Below, in pieces: positions 1 through 9,871 of a stretch of 53,345 nt of DNA. Under the pieces are notes generated by a model that did no database searches, was not told where the DNA came from, and saw nothing but the letters and a program-made list of their open reading frames with translations. The stretch is taken from contig JAKSKW010000013.1 in assembly GCA_024401495.1 (NCBI GenBank), forward strand, positions 1 to 53,345, written 5' to 3'. Source of the DNA: Paludibacteraceae bacterium. GTDB lineage: Bacteria; Bacteroidota; Bacteroidia; Bacteroidales; Paludibacteraceae. Made by a program: the position numbers and the translations under genes. The first letter of the stretch is position 1. Every line of letters begins with the position of its first letter.

Positions 1-205
1 TCATACGGTTTGTTCCAGCACCCATGATACCACGAAGACCACCAGTACCGAACTCTAAGTCACGGTAGAATGCGTCGATCAATGCATTCTTGTCAGATGA
101 GTCCAAAAGAGCCTTTACCTCTTTCTTTGTATCCTCATCAAAATTACCGTTTAGCCAAACCTGAGCTTTGGCTGTTACTTCTTGCAATAATGCTGTATTA
201 TCCAT
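1..205 (-). CDS. phosphoglucomutase/phosphomannomutase family protein, N-terminal part
   Basis: Only the first 68 codons are inside the window; the gene runs off the left edge. Translation from the ATG at 205 begins [20 protein letters not shown] and reaches an [19 protein letters not shown] segment. That segment is the conserved N-terminal substrate-binding region of alpha-D-phosphohexomutases of the large PgcA/ManB type, which interconvert hexose 1- and 6-phosphates. The catalytic phosphoserine loop lies further on and is not visible. A TAnnTTTG promoter element lies about 35 bases upstream, so the gene probably has its own promoter separate from nfo. Phosphoglucomutase and phosphomannomutase cannot be told apart from this fragment. 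Confidence 0.85.
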   Translation of the reverse strand, partial: MDNTALLQEVTAKAQVWLNGNFDEDTKKEVKALLDSSDKNALIDAFYRDLEFGTGGLRGIMGAGTNRM

Positions 206-239
206 TGTAAACTAAAATTGTATTTCTTTGTTTATGCCA

Positions 240-247
240 CAAAGATA
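240..247 (-). promoter_or_regulatory. Bacteroidota -7 element for the phosphosugar mutase gene
   Basis: On the minus strand this reads TATCTTTG, matching the Bacteroidota primary sigma consensus TAnnTTTG. It lies 35 bases before the ATG at 205. No clear -33 TTTG is visible. Confidence 0.55.
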
Positions 248-289
248 TTATTTTGTAGCTGAATTAAAAGAATTAAATGTTAAAAAACA

Positions 290-1138
290 TTACTTTTCGG
301 CTTCAAAACTCCTCAAAAGTGCGATTTCTTCCGCCCAAATTGATTCATCTGGAGTCTCAAGTATCAACGGAATATCGTTGAAAATATCCTGTTGCATGAT
401 CCACTTGAAACACTCCACGCCGATTTCTCCCTTGCCGATGCTGTTGTGTCGGTCGACTTTGGAGCCAAGCGGCTTCATGGAGTCGTTGATATGCATCGCG
501 CGTAGATAGTTGAGCCCCACCACTTTGTCGAACTCATCAAACGTCGCCTTGCAGGCATCAGCCGTACGCAAATCGTAGCCTGCGGCAAAGGTGTGGCAAG
601 TGTCGATACATACGCCGACGCGAGTCTTGTCGTCGACCATACTAATTATCTTTGCGATCTCTTCAAATCTATTGCCGACGTTGGATCCCTGACCTGCAGT
701 ATTCTCTATCACCGCGCACACTCCCGTCGTCTTGCTCAACGTGATATTGATCGACTCTGCGATGCGAGCCAGACACTCGTCGACTGAGATTGCCTTCAAA
801 TGGCTTCCCGGATGGAAATTAAGGAGTTTCAAACCAAGTTGCTCACATCTCTGCATCTCGTCCAAGAAAGCGGCACGGGATTTTTCCAACCCCTCCATCT
901 CCGGATGGCCAAGATTGATAAGATAACTATCGTGAGGAAGGATATAATCCGCGTCGACGCCGATCTCCTGCGTCCTCTTTTTGAACGACGCGATGGATTT
1001 CTCGTTCAACGGAGCCGACACCCACTGTCGTTGATTCTTAGTGAACAATGCGAAAGCATTCGCCTTTATCGCTTCGGCATTCACAGGCACGTTCTCCACT
1101 CCACCCGATGCCGACACATGTGCTCCTATATGTTTCAT
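290..1138 (-). CDS. nfo: endonuclease IV (AP endonuclease)
   Basis: 282 residues, the normal length for the family. Endonuclease IV is a zinc-dependent TIM-barrel enzyme that cleaves DNA 5' of abasic sites in base excision repair. The start [14 protein letters not shown] is typical. Recognisable metal-binding and active-site blocks are [51 protein letters not shown], the HINDS block followed by [12 protein letters not shown], and LETPDES near the C-terminus. The gene follows lgt with 64 bases between, and that gap holds a duplicated 20-bp unit and a hairpin, so it may not be cotranscribed with lgt. Confidence 0.96.
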   Translation of the reverse strand: MKHIGAHVSASGGVENVPVNAEAIKANAFALFTKNQRQWVSAPLNEKSIASFKKRTQEIGVDADYILPHDSYLINLGHPEMEGLEKSRAAFLDEMQRCEQLGLKLLNFHPGSHLKAISVDECLARIAESINITLSKTTGVCAVIENTAGQGSNVGNRFEEIAKIISMVDDKTRVGVCIDTCHTFAAGYDLRTADACKATFDEFDKVVGLNYLRAMHINDSMKPLGSKVDRHNSIGKGEIGVECFKWIMQQDIFNDIPLILETPDESIWAEEIALLRSFEAEK

Positions 1139-1152
1139 AATTCAATTCTGTT

Positions 1153-1199
1153 TCGTGCCGTGAGACACCGTTCCGTGCCGTGAGACACCGTCTCACGGC
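1153..1199. repeat. 20-bp tandem duplication ending in a perfect hairpin
   Basis: Two copies of a 20-bp unit containing CGTGCCGTGAGACACCGT lie at 1153-1172 and 1173-1192. The second copy joins GTCTCACGGC to form a perfect inverted repeat at 1177-1199 (GCCGTGAGAC, loop ACC, GTCTCACGGC). It lies immediately after the lgt stop codon. On the minus strand there is no T-run after the stem, so it looks more like a dispersed REP-type palindrome than a classic terminator, though it could protect the lgt mRNA end. Confidence 0.6.
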
Positions 1200-1202
1200 T
1201 AA

Positions 1203-2042
1203 TTAATTAGCCTCCGCTTTATACTGCTTATACGCCTTATAAAACAAATAGAATCCAGTGACGAATAGCGGCACACTCAACAACTGGCCCATGTTGAATG
1301 CCATTCCGTCTTCAAAACTCTCCTGATTATTCTTGATAAACTCAAGCAAGAATCGAGTCAGGAATATTCCCTCCAAGAAGACTCCAAAAATCAATCCTTC
1401 ATACTTACGAGCAGTTGTCTTCCAATACATGTACATAGTTGTGCAGTATGTGACGATGCAGTAAAGCATCTCATATATCTGAGTAGGATGACTTGGTTCT
1501 GAGAATACAGGTTCTGCCTTGCCTGCCATCCACGAATGAATGTTAGTGATAAACTGGAATGCCCAAGGCACATCAGTGGCGTGGCCGTAGATCTCATGGT
1601 TCATCAAATTACCGAATCGGATGCAGCATCCTGTGATTGCCACAGCGATGACAGTACGGTCGAGCACCCATAGGTAACTATGCTTGGCAACTCGTTTGCT
1701 GAAAATGTACATTCCGATTAGGATTCCGACTGCTCCACCATGGCTCGACAATCCTCCCTTGTTGATCAACAGCACCTCTCCAAGATGAGCAGAATAATAC
1801 TCTGGATCATAGAAGAAGCAATGTCCAAGACGGGCTCCGACGACAGTGAAAATAGCCATGTAAGTCAAGAAATCATCGATGGCAGTGTCGGGCAAACCTT
1901 CACGCTTGTAGATGTATTTCTCAGTCATATAGCCGAGAAGGAAACCGAAAGCCCACATCATTCCGTACCATCTCACGTCCATATCCAAACCTGGAATTGT
2001 GAACGCCACTGGATTGACGGTCCAAGTAATATAACCTAACAT
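1203..2042 (-). CDS. lgt: prolipoprotein diacylglyceryl transferase
   Basis: Lgt is an inner-membrane enzyme that moves diacylglycerol from phosphatidylglycerol onto the lipobox cysteine of prolipoproteins, the first step of lipoprotein maturation. It has several hydrophobic segments, an HGGAVGILIG block and the family signature around RFGNLMNHEIYG. I place the start at the ATG at 2042 (MLGYITWTVNP). An upstream in-frame TTG at 2093 would force the coding region through the perfect terminator hairpin after secA, and its 17 extra residues look non-coding. The resulting 279 residues fit the family. The gene lies between secA and nfo on the same strand; a terminator separates it from secA. Confidence 0.95.
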   Translation of the reverse strand: MLGYITWTVNPVAFTIPGLDMDVRWYGMMWAFGFLLGYMTEKYIYKREGLPDTAIDDFLTYMAIFTVVGARLGHCFFYDPEYYSAHLGEVLLINKGGLSSHGGAVGILIGMYIFSKRVAKHSYLWVLDRTVIAVAITGCCIRFGNLMNHEIYGHATDVPWAFQFITNIHSWMAGKAEPVFSEPSHPTQIYEMLYCIVTYCTTMYMYWKTTARKYEGLIFGVFLEGIFLTRFLLEFIKNNQESFEDGMAFNMGQLLSVPLFVTGFYLFYKAYKQYKAEAN

Positions 2043-2056
2043 ATTTCGTTTTTTAA

Positions 2057-2090
2057 GATAAAAAGGCGTGTTTTGATGCAAAACACGCCT
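2057..2090 (-). terminator. rho-independent terminator after secA
   Basis: A perfect 12-bp inverted repeat, AGGCGTGTTTTG and CAAAACACGCCT with a 3-base loop (2064-2090), is followed on the minus strand by a run of five T. It starts about 30 bases past the secA stop and just upstream of lgt. Confidence 0.88.
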
Positions 2091-2120
2091 CAATTATAAC
2101 TGGTTAATTATAATCAATTA

Positions 2121-5100
2121 TTATAGATCCTTACCACAGCACTGCTTGTACTTCTTGCCGCTACCACAAGGACAAGGATCGTTTCTGCCTACCTTCACAC
2201 CTGCGTTGGCTGGCATCTGCTTCTGACCAGAGATCTGCTGAAGTGGCGACTGCTCTTCTGGAGCCTCCTCAAGATCCTCGCTTCTGCTCAACTGCATAGC
2301 CTTCTGTCTTGCCTCCTCTTCTTTAGCCTCAGCCAACATCTGGCGACGTGCAGCCTCCTCAGCGATACGGGCCTGTGTCTCAGCGTCGTCCTCCTGTCTC
2401 ATCAAGATCTGTCCGCGCATCAATACGTTGACTGCCTCCTGGTTCATATCATCAAGCATTGCGGCAAACATATTGTATGACTCGATCTTATAGATTACAA
2501 GCGGATCCTTCTGCTCGTAGTGAGCATTCTGCACTGAGTTCTTCAAGTCGTCCATCTCGCGCAAGTGGTCTTTCCACTTTGAATCGATAGCGTGAAGCAA
2601 TGTGCGACGCTCGAACTCCTTAACGACATTCTTACACTGACACTCAACAGCCTCCTTCAAATCAACAGTGATACTGTAGACGAAACGGCCGTCTGTGATA
2701 GGCACACCTACAAGGCCACCCTCTGGATGCTGGTCGTAGATATTCTTCAATACAGGATATGCGTTAGTTGCGATCGACTCTGTACGACGCTTGAATGTGG
2801 CCATTGCCTCTTCAAACAACTTCTCGATCAACTCGTTATCCTTCAATGATGAGTAATCCTTATTTGAGATCTGTGTCTCGAAAGACAACAAACGTACAAC
2901 CTCATTCTTGAAATCTGCATATGGCAACATACCCTTTGTCTCGCCGACGATTCTCTGTGCCACACCGTAGATCATATCCATTAGGTTAACACCCATTCTC
3001 TCTCCACGCAATGTCTGGCGGCGACGACGGTATACTACCTCACGCTGGTTGTTCATCACGTCGTCGTACTCGATCAAACGCTTACGAACACCGAAGTGGT
3101 TCTCCTCTACCTTCTTCTGGGCTCTCTCGATTGACTTAGTGACCATTCCACTCTCGATCACCTCGCCTTCCTTGATTCCCATCTTCTGCATTGCGTATGC
3201 GATCTTCTCCGAACCGAATAGACGCATCAACTTATCTTCCAATGAAACGAAGAATACTGATGAACCTGGATCTCCCTGACGTCCGGCACGTCCACGCAAC
3301 TGACGGTCAACTCGACGTGACTCGTGACGCTCTGTACCGATGATTGCCAAACCACCTGCGTCCTTGATCTCCTGAGAAAGCTTGATATCGGTACCACGAC
3401 CTGCCATGTTTGTGGCGATTGTCACAGTCTTGCTCTTACCTGCCTCAGCAACGATCTCGGCCTCCTTCTGGTGAAGTTTCGCATTCAACACGTTGTGCTG
3501 GATTCCACGGATCTTCAACATACGGCTCAACAACTCAGAGATCTCGACTGATGTTGTACCCACCAATACCGGACGTCCCTGATTTGTCAAGTTGACGATC
3601 TCCTCGATTACCGCATTATACTTCTCACGCTGTGTACGGTAAATACGGTCGTTCATATCATTTCTTGCGATTGGACGGTTAGTAGGGATAACCACAACGT
3701 CCAATTTATAGATATTCCAGAACTCACCTGCCTCTGTCTCAGCTGTACCGGTCATTCCGGCTAGCTTGTGGTACATACGGAAGTAGTTCTGCAATGTGAT
3801 TGTTGCGTATGTCTGTGTTGCAGCCTCAACCTCAACACCCTCTTTTGCCTCAAGTGCCTGGTGCAAACCGTCTGAGTAACGACGTCCGTCCATGATACGG
3901 CCAGTCTGCTCGTCGACGATCATAACCTTGCCATCCATCACGACGTACTGGTCGTCCTTGATGAACAATGTGTAAGCCTTCAAAAGCTGGTTGATTGTGT
4001 GGATACGCTCGCTCTTGACAGCGTAGCTCTGAATCAATGCCTCTTTCTGTGCAGCCAACTCTTCAGAAGAAAGATTCTTCTCCTCAAGTTCCAACATCTC
4101 GCCACCAATATCTGGCAATACGAAGAAGTTAGGATCCTCGCTGACTCCAGTCAACGCGTCGACACCCTTATCTGTTAGAATGATGCTATTGTGACGCTCA
4201 TCGATAACGAAGTATAGAGGATCAGTTGCCTCAGGCATTCTCTTGTTGTTCTCTGCGATATAGATCTCCTCTGTCTTAAGCAAAAGAGGTTTGATTCCTG
4301 GCTCACTCAAGAACTTGATCAATGGCTGATTCTTTGGCAACGCCTTATAAGAACGGAACAATGCCAAAGCACCTTCCTCCTGGCTCTTCTTGTCAGTGTT
4401 CTTCAACAGACGCTTAGCCTCTGTCAAATAGTTAGTGGCCATCACCTTCTGCAAGCTTACCAAGTGCTCCACGCGAGGCTTATACTCGTTGAACAACTGC
4501 TCGTTGCTCTTTGAGCTATCCATCGGACCAGAGATGATCAACGGTGTACGCGCATCATCGATCAATACTGAGTCGACCTCATCGACGATTGCGTAGTTGT
4601 GCTCACGCTGCACAAGCTCCTTGACATTACCTGCCATGTTATCACGCAAGTAGTCGAAACCGAACTCGTTGTTTGTACCAAATGTGATATCGGCCATATA
4701 TGCCTTACGACGCTCGTCTGAGTTTGGCCTGTGCTTGTCGATACAATCCACTGTCAAACCGTGGAACATGTATAGAGGGCCCATCCATTCAGAGTCACGC
4801 TTAGACAAATAGTCGTTGACTGTGATGACGTGGACTCCATTGTGAGTCAACGCGTTCAAGAAAATTGGAAGTGTACCTACCAATGTCTTACCCTCACCGG
4901 TTGCCATCTCAGCGATCTTACCCTGGTGCAACACAACACCACCGAACAACTGAACGTTGTAGTGGATCATGTTCCAAACTGTTGGGTTACCACCAGCAGT
5001 CCAAACATTGTGGTAAACAGCCTTGTCGCCATCGATATCAACGAAGTCGAATTTCTCAGCGAACTCACGGTCCATATCGTTAGCTGTCACAACGACATCT

Positions 5101-5474
5101 TTCTGCTCTGTGAAACGACGCGCTGTATCCTTTACGATAGCGAACACCTCAGGAAGCACCTGGTCAAGCACCTCCTCATATTTGTCAAGTTTTACCTTAG
5201 ATAGTTTGTCGATCTTAGCGTAAGTTCTCTCTCTCTGCTCGATCTCCTGTGCCTCGATCTGCGACTTCAAGTCTGCGATCTCCTTTGTCTCAGCAGATAC
5301 GTAATCCTGTATTCTCTGCTTGATATCCTCCGTACGGCCACGAAGTTCATCATTAGACAAAGCTTGTATTGAAGGGTATACTAGCTCAATCTTCTGGATG
5401 TAAGGCTGTATTAACTCCCTGTCTCTCTGGGCTTTATTTCCAAATAGCTTGGATAAAAAATTCCCGAATCCCAT
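2121..5474 (-). CDS. secA: preprotein translocase ATPase SecA
   Basis: 1,117 residues, longer than E. coli SecA but usual for Bacteroidota. SecA drives export of unfolded proteins through SecYEG using ATP. Visible parts are the Walker A block [11 protein letters not shown] near residue 190, the DEAD-type Walker [21 protein letters not shown] near 295-315, the second helicase domain with GRGTDIKL and [16 protein letters not shown], and an acidic, Gln/Ala-rich C-terminal linker. The protein ends in the zinc-binding SEC-C motif, [19 protein letters not shown], which contacts SecB or ribosomes in other bacteria. It has its own promoter element at 5548-5555 and a strong terminator. Confidence 0.98.
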   Translation of the reverse strand: MGFGNFLSKLFGNKAQRDRELIQPYIQKIELVYPSIQALSNDELRGRTEDIKQRIQDYVSAETKEIADLKSQIEAQEIEQRERTYAKIDKLSKVKLDKYEEVLDQVLPEVFAIVKDTARRFTEQKDVVVTANDMDREFAEKFDFVDIDGDKAVYHNVWTAGGNPTVWNMIHYNVQLFGGVVLHQGKIAEMATGEGKTLVGTLPIFLNALTHNGVHVITVNDYLSKRDSEWMGPLYMFHGLTVDCIDKHRPNSDERRKAYMADITFGTNNEFGFDYLRDNMAGNVKELVQREHNYAIVDEVDSVLIDDARTPLIISGPMDSSKSNEQLFNEYKPRVEHLVSLQKVMATNYLTEAKRLLKNTDKKSQEEGALALFRSYKALPKNQPLIKFLSEPGIKPLLLKTEEIYIAENNKRMPEATDPLYFVIDERHNSIILTDKGVDALTGVSEDPNFFVLPDIGGEMLELEEKNLSSEELAAQKEALIQSYAVKSERIHTINQLLKAYTLFIKDDQYVVMDGKVMIVDEQTGRIMDGRRYSDGLHQALEAKEGVEVEAATQTYATITLQNYFRMYHKLAGMTGTAETEAGEFWNIYKLDVVVIPTNRPIARNDMNDRIYRTQREKYNAVIEEIVNLTNQGRPVLVGTTSVEISELLSRMLKIRGIQHNVLNAKLHQKEAEIVAEAGKSKTVTIATNMAGRGTDIKLSQEIKDAGGLAIIGTERHESRRVDRQLRGRAGRQGDPGSSVFFVSLEDKLMRLFGSEKIAYAMQKMGIKEGEVIESGMVTKSIERAQKKVEENHFGVRKRLIEYDDVMNNQREVVYRRRRQTLRGERMGVNLMDMIYGVAQRIVGETKGMLPYADFKNEVVRLLSFETQISNKDYSSLKDNELIEKLFEEAMATFKRRTESIATNAYPVLKNIYDQHPEGGLVGVPITDGRFVYSITVDLKEAVECQCKNVVKEFERRTLLHAIDSKWKDHLREMDDLKNSVQNAHYEQKDPLVIYKIESYNMFAAMLDDMNQEAVNVLMRGQILMRQEDDAETQARIAEEAARRQMLAEAKEEEARQKAMQLSRSEDLEEAPEEQSPLQQISGQKQMPANAGVKVGRNDPCPCGSGKKYKQCCGKDL

Positions 5475-5547
5475 ATTTTATATCGTTTTTTTTATTATCA
5501 AATTTCATTTTTTCAACGACAACACCAACGTCGACGCCGAATTTTAC

Positions 5548-5555
5548 GCAAAAAT
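5548..5555 (-). promoter_or_regulatory. Bacteroidota -7 element for secA
   Basis: Reads TATTTTTG on the minus strand, matching TAnnTTTG, and gives a 5' leader of roughly 65-70 bases before the secA ATG at 5474. A weak hairpin (TTGTCC/GGACAA, 5575-5592) lies just upstream, after the preceding gene. Confidence 0.55.
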
Positions 5556-5604
5556 ACATTTTATTTGCGTATAATTTGTCCTTTTTACGGACAACGATGT
5601 TTTT

Positions 5605-6039
5605 TTATGCTTTTTTTGCATTTAGGTACTCCGCGTAGATGCGAGCGGCACGTTCCACAAGAGTTCCACAAGGAATAATCTCCTTCACGTCGGGATTGGG
5701 CTTCAATCCACGAAGTTCGGCACAGATAGTGCTTCCATTCTGCTCTTTGAATCGCATCGCAAGGTCCTGAGCCACTTTGTAAGCGTGCTCCTTTCCTGCC
5801 ATATCCGCTGGGTCGACGCTGCCCTCTTCCAATCCTGACAACATTGCGGCACCAAGGTATGCTCCACAGACACCTTTCATTTTCGCCACTCCGCCACCTA
5901 ATCCGGCTGTGATGCGAACTGCGGTTGCCTTGTCAATACCATAATCTTCTGCAAAAGCTGCAAATACTGCTTGAGCACAATTATAACCTTCAGATTTCAA
6001 CTGTGTGGCCAACTGTGCTTTTTTCTCCACATCAATCAT
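5605..6039 (-). CDS. C_GCAxxG_C_C family protein
   Basis: 144 residues. The spaced cysteine pattern of the C_GCAxxG_C_C family is present: YNCAQAV near the N-terminus, GLGGGVAKMKGVCGA in the middle, and CAEL and IPCGTL later. The cysteine of the literal GCA motif is replaced (GVA), which is common in this family. Family members are small proteins, possibly redox-active or metal-binding, often linked to transport or metabolism, but no reaction is established. The start ATG overlaps the stop of the upstream deacetylase gene by one base (TAATG), so the two are probably translationally coupled. No specific function is assigned. Confidence 0.8.
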   Translation of the reverse strand: MIDVEKKAQLATQLKSEGYNCAQAVFAAFAEDYGIDKATAVRITAGLGGGVAKMKGVCGAYLGAAMLSGLEEGSVDPADMAGKEHAYKVAQDLAMRFKEQNGSTICAELRGLKPNPDVKEIIPCGTLVERAARIYAEYLNAKKA

Positions 6040-7106
6040 TATTCAAGTTTTATTAAATATATCTTTTTGTTTCCGTTCGGAACAGCGTCAAAGATGATAT
6101 ATTTACAGCCATTGATGGTCTTTATCTCTGAATCAAGCACGATCTCATTCTGAAGCACCTCTACCTCTCTCCAACCAAACGGCATCGGGCAACGTAGTGT
6201 CAATGGATGATCGTAGACGTCGTCATCCAAACCGTCCTCCAGCCTGATTGTCAATTTGTCATTGTCTTCGGTAACTCTATTTGATCCGCTCTTGATTGTA
6301 TCTTTGACGATTTCCCACTTCGCATTGTCACGCTCCTTTGAATACTTTGCCGCATTCTTGAAGGTAGTAACCCAAAACGAATTGGTCTTTTCCTGTTCTT
6401 TCAAATAATCTAAGCTTGCTCTCAACACGTCTGACGACAATGGGGAATATCCAGCGCCGTCGTCGATATCATATATTGAGAAAATACACCAGCCTCCACT
6501 GCTTTTTGCTGTGTTGAATCCGTTCATGAAATCCTGAAAGTTTCTGACGGCTTCGTTTGATCCGCACATCAATGAACTGATGTTCAAATAATCGTTTGGA
6601 GTGGCACGCTCCACATATCCGTGACATCCACGCGCAGCGAAATAATGTTTGCTGATGATGCTTGTGTCTCCCACAACGCAGTCTGTGTATGCGAATGTAT
6701 TACACTTGTACATCGGCAACTTCACGTTGATTCTTGCGTTTGCGTCGAGAATATCCTGCTTCTGCTGCTCTCTTGTCAAAGTGTCGTATACAGCATGGTC
6801 GACGGTGTGGCTTCCCACCTCACATCCCCATACTGTTGTAGCCTCACGCAAGGCATCCCACTTTGTCTTATCGCACCAACGTGTTGTCAAAAAGAATGTA
6901 CATGGATAATCATAATCGTGGAACATTGGAAGAGCAATCTTAAACTGATTATCATAGCTGTCTTCCATTGTATATGATATTGCGCATTGTTTGAAGCCGT
7001 GCCATGTGGCGACTTCAAACTCAGTCTGCGGAGCACAGCCGACTGCACCCAGCAAAACTATCATCGCATAAAGCGTCTTTATGTTATTAACTACACGCAT
7101 ATTCAA
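6039..7106 (-). CDS. polysaccharide deacetylase-like (NodB-type) lipoprotein with divergent motif
   Basis: 355 residues. The N-terminus is a lipoprotein signal with lipobox LLGAVGC. A NodB-like deacetylase region covers about residues 35-200: CAISYTMEDSYDNQFKIALP, then PCTFFLTTRWC, then GCEVGSHTVDH, which supplies the two metal-binding histidines. The usual TFDDG motif is YTMED here, so the metal-binding Asp position is kept while the catalytic-base Asp is Glu. The remaining 150 residues form a beta-rich C-terminal part. Related enzymes remove acetyl groups from cell-wall or capsular glycans. Activity is uncertain because of the altered motif. The gene lies between rimM (19-base gap) and the overlapping C_GCAxxG_C_C gene. 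Confidence 0.72.
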   Translation of the reverse strand: MNMRVVNNIKTLYAMIVLLGAVGCAPQTEFEVATWHGFKQCAISYTMEDSYDNQFKIALPMFHDYDYPCTFFLTTRWCDKTKWDALREATTVWGCEVGSHTVDHAVYDTLTREQQKQDILDANARINVKLPMYKCNTFAYTDCVVGDTSIISKHYFAARGCHGYVERATPNDYLNISSLMCGSNEAVRNFQDFMNGFNTAKSSGGWCIFSIYDIDDGAGYSPLSSDVLRASLDYLKEQEKTNSFWVTTFKNAAKYSKERDNAKWEIVKDTIKSGSNRVTEDNDKLTIRLEDGLDDDVYDHPLTLRCPMPFGWREVEVLQNEIVLDSEIKTINGCKYIIFDAVPNGNKKIYLIKLE

Positions 7107-7125
7107 TTAACCGTTGTAAAAAGTC

Positions 7126-7689
7126 TTAGTCATCATCCTCGTCTTCGACGCAAGCACCTCCAGCATTCAACTCAAGAAGGCCATCCGGAATATCCATGAT
7201 GATGGTCTGCTTGTCATCGTCAATCTCCACAATGAAGTCGTCGACAGCAGGTATCATGATCTGGTAGCCTGCGGAATCTTTCTCCTCAAGACAGAACAAC
7301 ACATTTTCAGTGTCATAGTCGACATACTCAATCACTCCGACTCTGCTTCCGTCGGCGTCATAGATTGTGTATCCAGTGTAATCAACACCTTCTGCCTCCG
7401 CCAACTCATCCTCGTCGAAATCGTCTCTTGAGACATACACCGTCGATCCAATCAAACGTTCTGCCTCTTCTTTGGTATCGATATTGTCAAGCTTCAAAAG
7501 TCGGCTATTGTTCTTCGACCTCTCCTCTGCTATATAGAACGGGATAAAGCATCCATCTATCTCGATGAAAATAAAATCCACGCCCAACTCATCAAGCCAA
7601 TCCACTGTGATTATCACATCAAGATTGCCCGACAAACCGTGCGTTTTGCTCACATATCCTACCTCTATTATGTCGTCCTTTGTAATCAT
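7126..7689 (-). CDS. rimM: ribosome maturation factor RimM
   Basis: 187 residues. RimM binds ribosomal protein S19 and assists 30S head maturation. The opening IIEVGYVSKTHGLSGNLDV is the characteristic RimM N-terminus (usually G.I...HG..G.). A PRC-barrel-like second half covers about residues 100-170, including the GYTIYDADGSRVGVIEYVDY segment. The C-terminus is unusually acidic (CVEDEDDD). It is preceded by the MATE-kinase fusion gene (49-base gap) and followed by the deacetylase gene, so it probably lies in a four-gene transcript starting at 9775. Confidence 0.93.
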   Translation of the reverse strand: MITKDDIIEVGYVSKTHGLSGNLDVIITVDWLDELGVDFIFIEIDGCFIPFYIAEERSKNNSRLLKLDNIDTKEEAERLIGSTVYVSRDDFDEDELAEAEGVDYTGYTIYDADGSRVGVIEYVDYDTENVLFCLEEKDSAGYQIMIPAVDDFIVEIDDDKQTIIMDIPDGLLELNAGGACVEDEDDD

Positions 7690-7738
7690 CGATACTATGT
7701 TGAACTACAAAAATAAGTATTAGAATGAAAATTCAATC

Positions 7739-9775
7739 TTATTTTTCTGCTTTTTTGCCAAAAACAGAGTCAATAAAGGCAATCATCATCTTCGCAGTCT
7801 CCTCCAAGCCCAATTTTGACACGTCTATACAAAGGTCATAACCCTTGGAATCTCCCCACTCTCTGCCTGTATAATAATCGTAATACTCTTTTCTTGCCGC
7901 TTCTCTCTCCTCCACCAATTTCTGAGCTTTCTTGATGTCGATATTATGTCGCGACGCAATATTTTCAGCTCTGAACTCCATAGGGGCTCTCAAGAAGAAT
8001 GTCACCAAATCTTTTCTGTCTCGAAGAACGTAGTCGGATGCTCTTCCCACGATGACGCAACTCTCTGAATCTGCGATTCTTTGCATTGTCTCACTCTGGG
8101 CTTTGAAAAGGTTTGCTCCAGACAAAACTGATTCACTTGTGTTTGGCGACGACAAATCCGCCAATCTGTCTAATGAATTCTGTAGCGACGGCACTTCGTC
8201 GGCTTTTGCAAATATTTCAGGTGCGAAGCCCATATCCTTGGCAGCTTCAACCAGCAATTCGCTATCGTAATACTTGATTCCATAGTGGTCAGCAATAAGT
8301 TTTCCAATCTGGCGTCCACCGGCTCCAAACTGGCGTCCAATGCTGATCACGATATGGTTGGAATCAACGTTTTTCTTCTCCACGTCGACTTTAGTCTCTT
8401 TGTTAGGCAAAGTCAATGATTTCTTATACTGTGTCTTGAAAATCACTATAGCAGTCATTGCCGCAAGAAAGTCGGAAGTAGGCATCGCATACCATACTCC
8501 ATCCAAACCAAATTTCTGAGGCAATAGCCAAACAAGCGGAATAAGATAAATCAACTGACGTGTGGCACTCATGAACAATGAGATTGGTGCACGTCCGATG
8601 CTCTGGAAAAAGTTTGACACCACCATTTGGAAACCTACAATCGGCATCATAATCACCACGATTCTCAAACCGTGAGCAGCCGACTCCATCAAAGCCAAGG
8701 CATTCCCCTCGTCTTGATTGACAAAGATTGATACAATTCCGTCGGCAAAACATTCACAACAGAAGAATAAGACAAAAGTCACACATGTGGCGCATACTAT
8801 CGTCATCTTCAACACTTTATCCACACGGTCGACCAACTGTGCTCCGAAATTATATCCGGCAATAGGCTGCATAGCCTGGTTGAATCCAAACACTATCTGA
8901 GCACCGATCATAATGACACGGTTGCAGATACCATACGCACCGATCGCATTGTCGCCACCATACTTGTGGAGTGTATTGTTGAGCATCATCGCCACAAGAC
9001 AAGCGCAAGCATTCAAAGTGAAAGGAGCGACGCCGATAGCGAAAATACTCTTCACAATCTGCTTCTGCAATTTGAAATCAGGCATTGAGAACGTCAAGAC
9101 ATCCTTGCCACTATAGAAATGGTGACAGATTACAACCAATGATATTGTCTGAGCTGTGATTGTGGCAAGAGCTGCACCAGTGATGCCCCAGCCAAGCATA
9201 TAGATAAAAATCGGAGCAAGGATAATATTGTTGACCACAGTAAGGATTGTGGTGAACATCGCCTTTCTCGGATTACCGCTGCTTCGCATCACATGGTTGA
9301 GGCCGAAGAAAAGGTGAGTGAAGACGTTACCGATCAAAAGCACAGTCATGAAATCACGTGCCGGATCAATCGTCTCCTCACTGGCTCCGAACAAGACCAA
9401 AATCTCATCCAAGAAGAACAAACCAAGAAGCATGATGACAACACCGATGATGATATTCAGTGTCGTCACATTTCCAAGCACCTTATTAGCCGACGGATAA
9501 TCCTTCTGACCAAGTTTGATCGACACCAACGTCGAACCACCAGCACCAACAAGCGATCCGAATGCCGCAGAAAGGTTCATCAACGGGAAAGCGATAGCCA
9601 ACGCCGTGATACAGCGAGGACCGTCGTTCGGAATATGTCCGATAAAAATTGAGTCGATGATATTATACAAAGACGCCACGACCATCGAGATGATGGCAGG
9701 CACAGCATATTTGAAAAGCAGCTGTGGTATTGGCTCAGTACCTAATTCAGTTGGAGTTGACTTAGTGTTAGTCAT
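7739..9775 (-). CDS. MATE-family efflux transporter fused to a cytidylate-kinase-like domain
   Basis: 678 residues in one uninterrupted frame. Residues about 1-450 are a MATE transporter, with about twelve hydrophobic segments, start PIPQLLFKYAVPAIISMV and LVGAGGSTLVSIKLGQ. These proteins exchange Na+ or H+ for organic cations or drugs. After a charged linker (LPNKETKVDVEKK), residues about 472-678 form a cytidylate-kinase-like P-loop domain: ISIGRQFGAGGRQIG (phosphate-binding loop), VIVGRASDYVL, FFLRAPMEFRAENI and a lid-like region rich in Arg/Glu. The kinase domain would be cytoplasmic. Its substrate is unknown. It is not the housekeeping Cmk type but the separate cytidylate-kinase-like family. 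It is first in a probable transcript with rimM. Confidence 0.88.
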   Translation of the reverse strand: MTNTKSTPTELGTEPIPQLLFKYAVPAIISMVVASLYNIIDSIFIGHIPNDGPRCITALAIAFPLMNLSAAFGSLVGAGGSTLVSIKLGQKDYPSANKVLGNVTTLNIIIGVVIMLLGLFFLDEILVLFGASEETIDPARDFMTVLLIGNVFTHLFFGLNHVMRSSGNPRKAMFTTILTVVNNIILAPIFIYMLGWGITGAALATITAQTISLVVICHHFYSGKDVLTFSMPDFKLQKQIVKSIFAIGVAPFTLNACACLVAMMLNNTLHKYGGDNAIGAYGICNRVIMIGAQIVFGFNQAMQPIAGYNFGAQLVDRVDKVLKMTIVCATCVTFVLFFCCECFADGIVSIFVNQDEGNALALMESAAHGLRIVVIMMPIVGFQMVVSNFFQSIGRAPISLFMSATRQLIYLIPLVWLLPQKFGLDGVWYAMPTSDFLAAMTAIVIFKTQYKKSLTLPNKETKVDVEKKNVDSNHIVISIGRQFGAGGRQIGKLIADHYGIKYYDSELLVEAAKDMGFAPEIFAKADEVPSLQNSLDRLADLSSPNTSESVLSGANLFKAQSETMQRIADSESCVIVGRASDYVLRDRKDLVTFFLRAPMEFRAENIASRHNIDIKKAQKLVEEREAARKEYYDYYTGREWGDSKGYDLCIDVSKLGLEETAKMMIAFIDSVFGKKAEK

Positions 9776-9817
9776 TCTATTTATTCGTTTCTAAAAAGTT
9801 CTTTTTAAGTCAGACTG

Positions 9818-9825
9818 CAAAGTTA
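9818..9825 (-). promoter_or_regulatory. Bacteroidota -7 element for the MATE-kinase gene
   Basis: Reads TAACTTTG on the minus strand (TAnnTTTG), 43 bases before the ATG at 9775. Confidence 0.55.
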
Positions 9826-9871
9826 GCAATTATTTTTCATTCTAAAAGAATATGGTTCCGACGCAAAAACC

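Noticed and set aside
228..1183. Plus-strand open frames opposite nfo
   Set aside because: They lie antisense to a well-conserved enzyme and show no family resemblance; the same applies to most frames opposite secA, era, der, the HTCS gene and the dcw genes.
2043..2093. N-terminal extension of Lgt by 17 residues
   Set aside because: It would start at a TTG and be encoded by the perfect terminator hairpin after secA; the ATG at 2042 gives the conserved family start.
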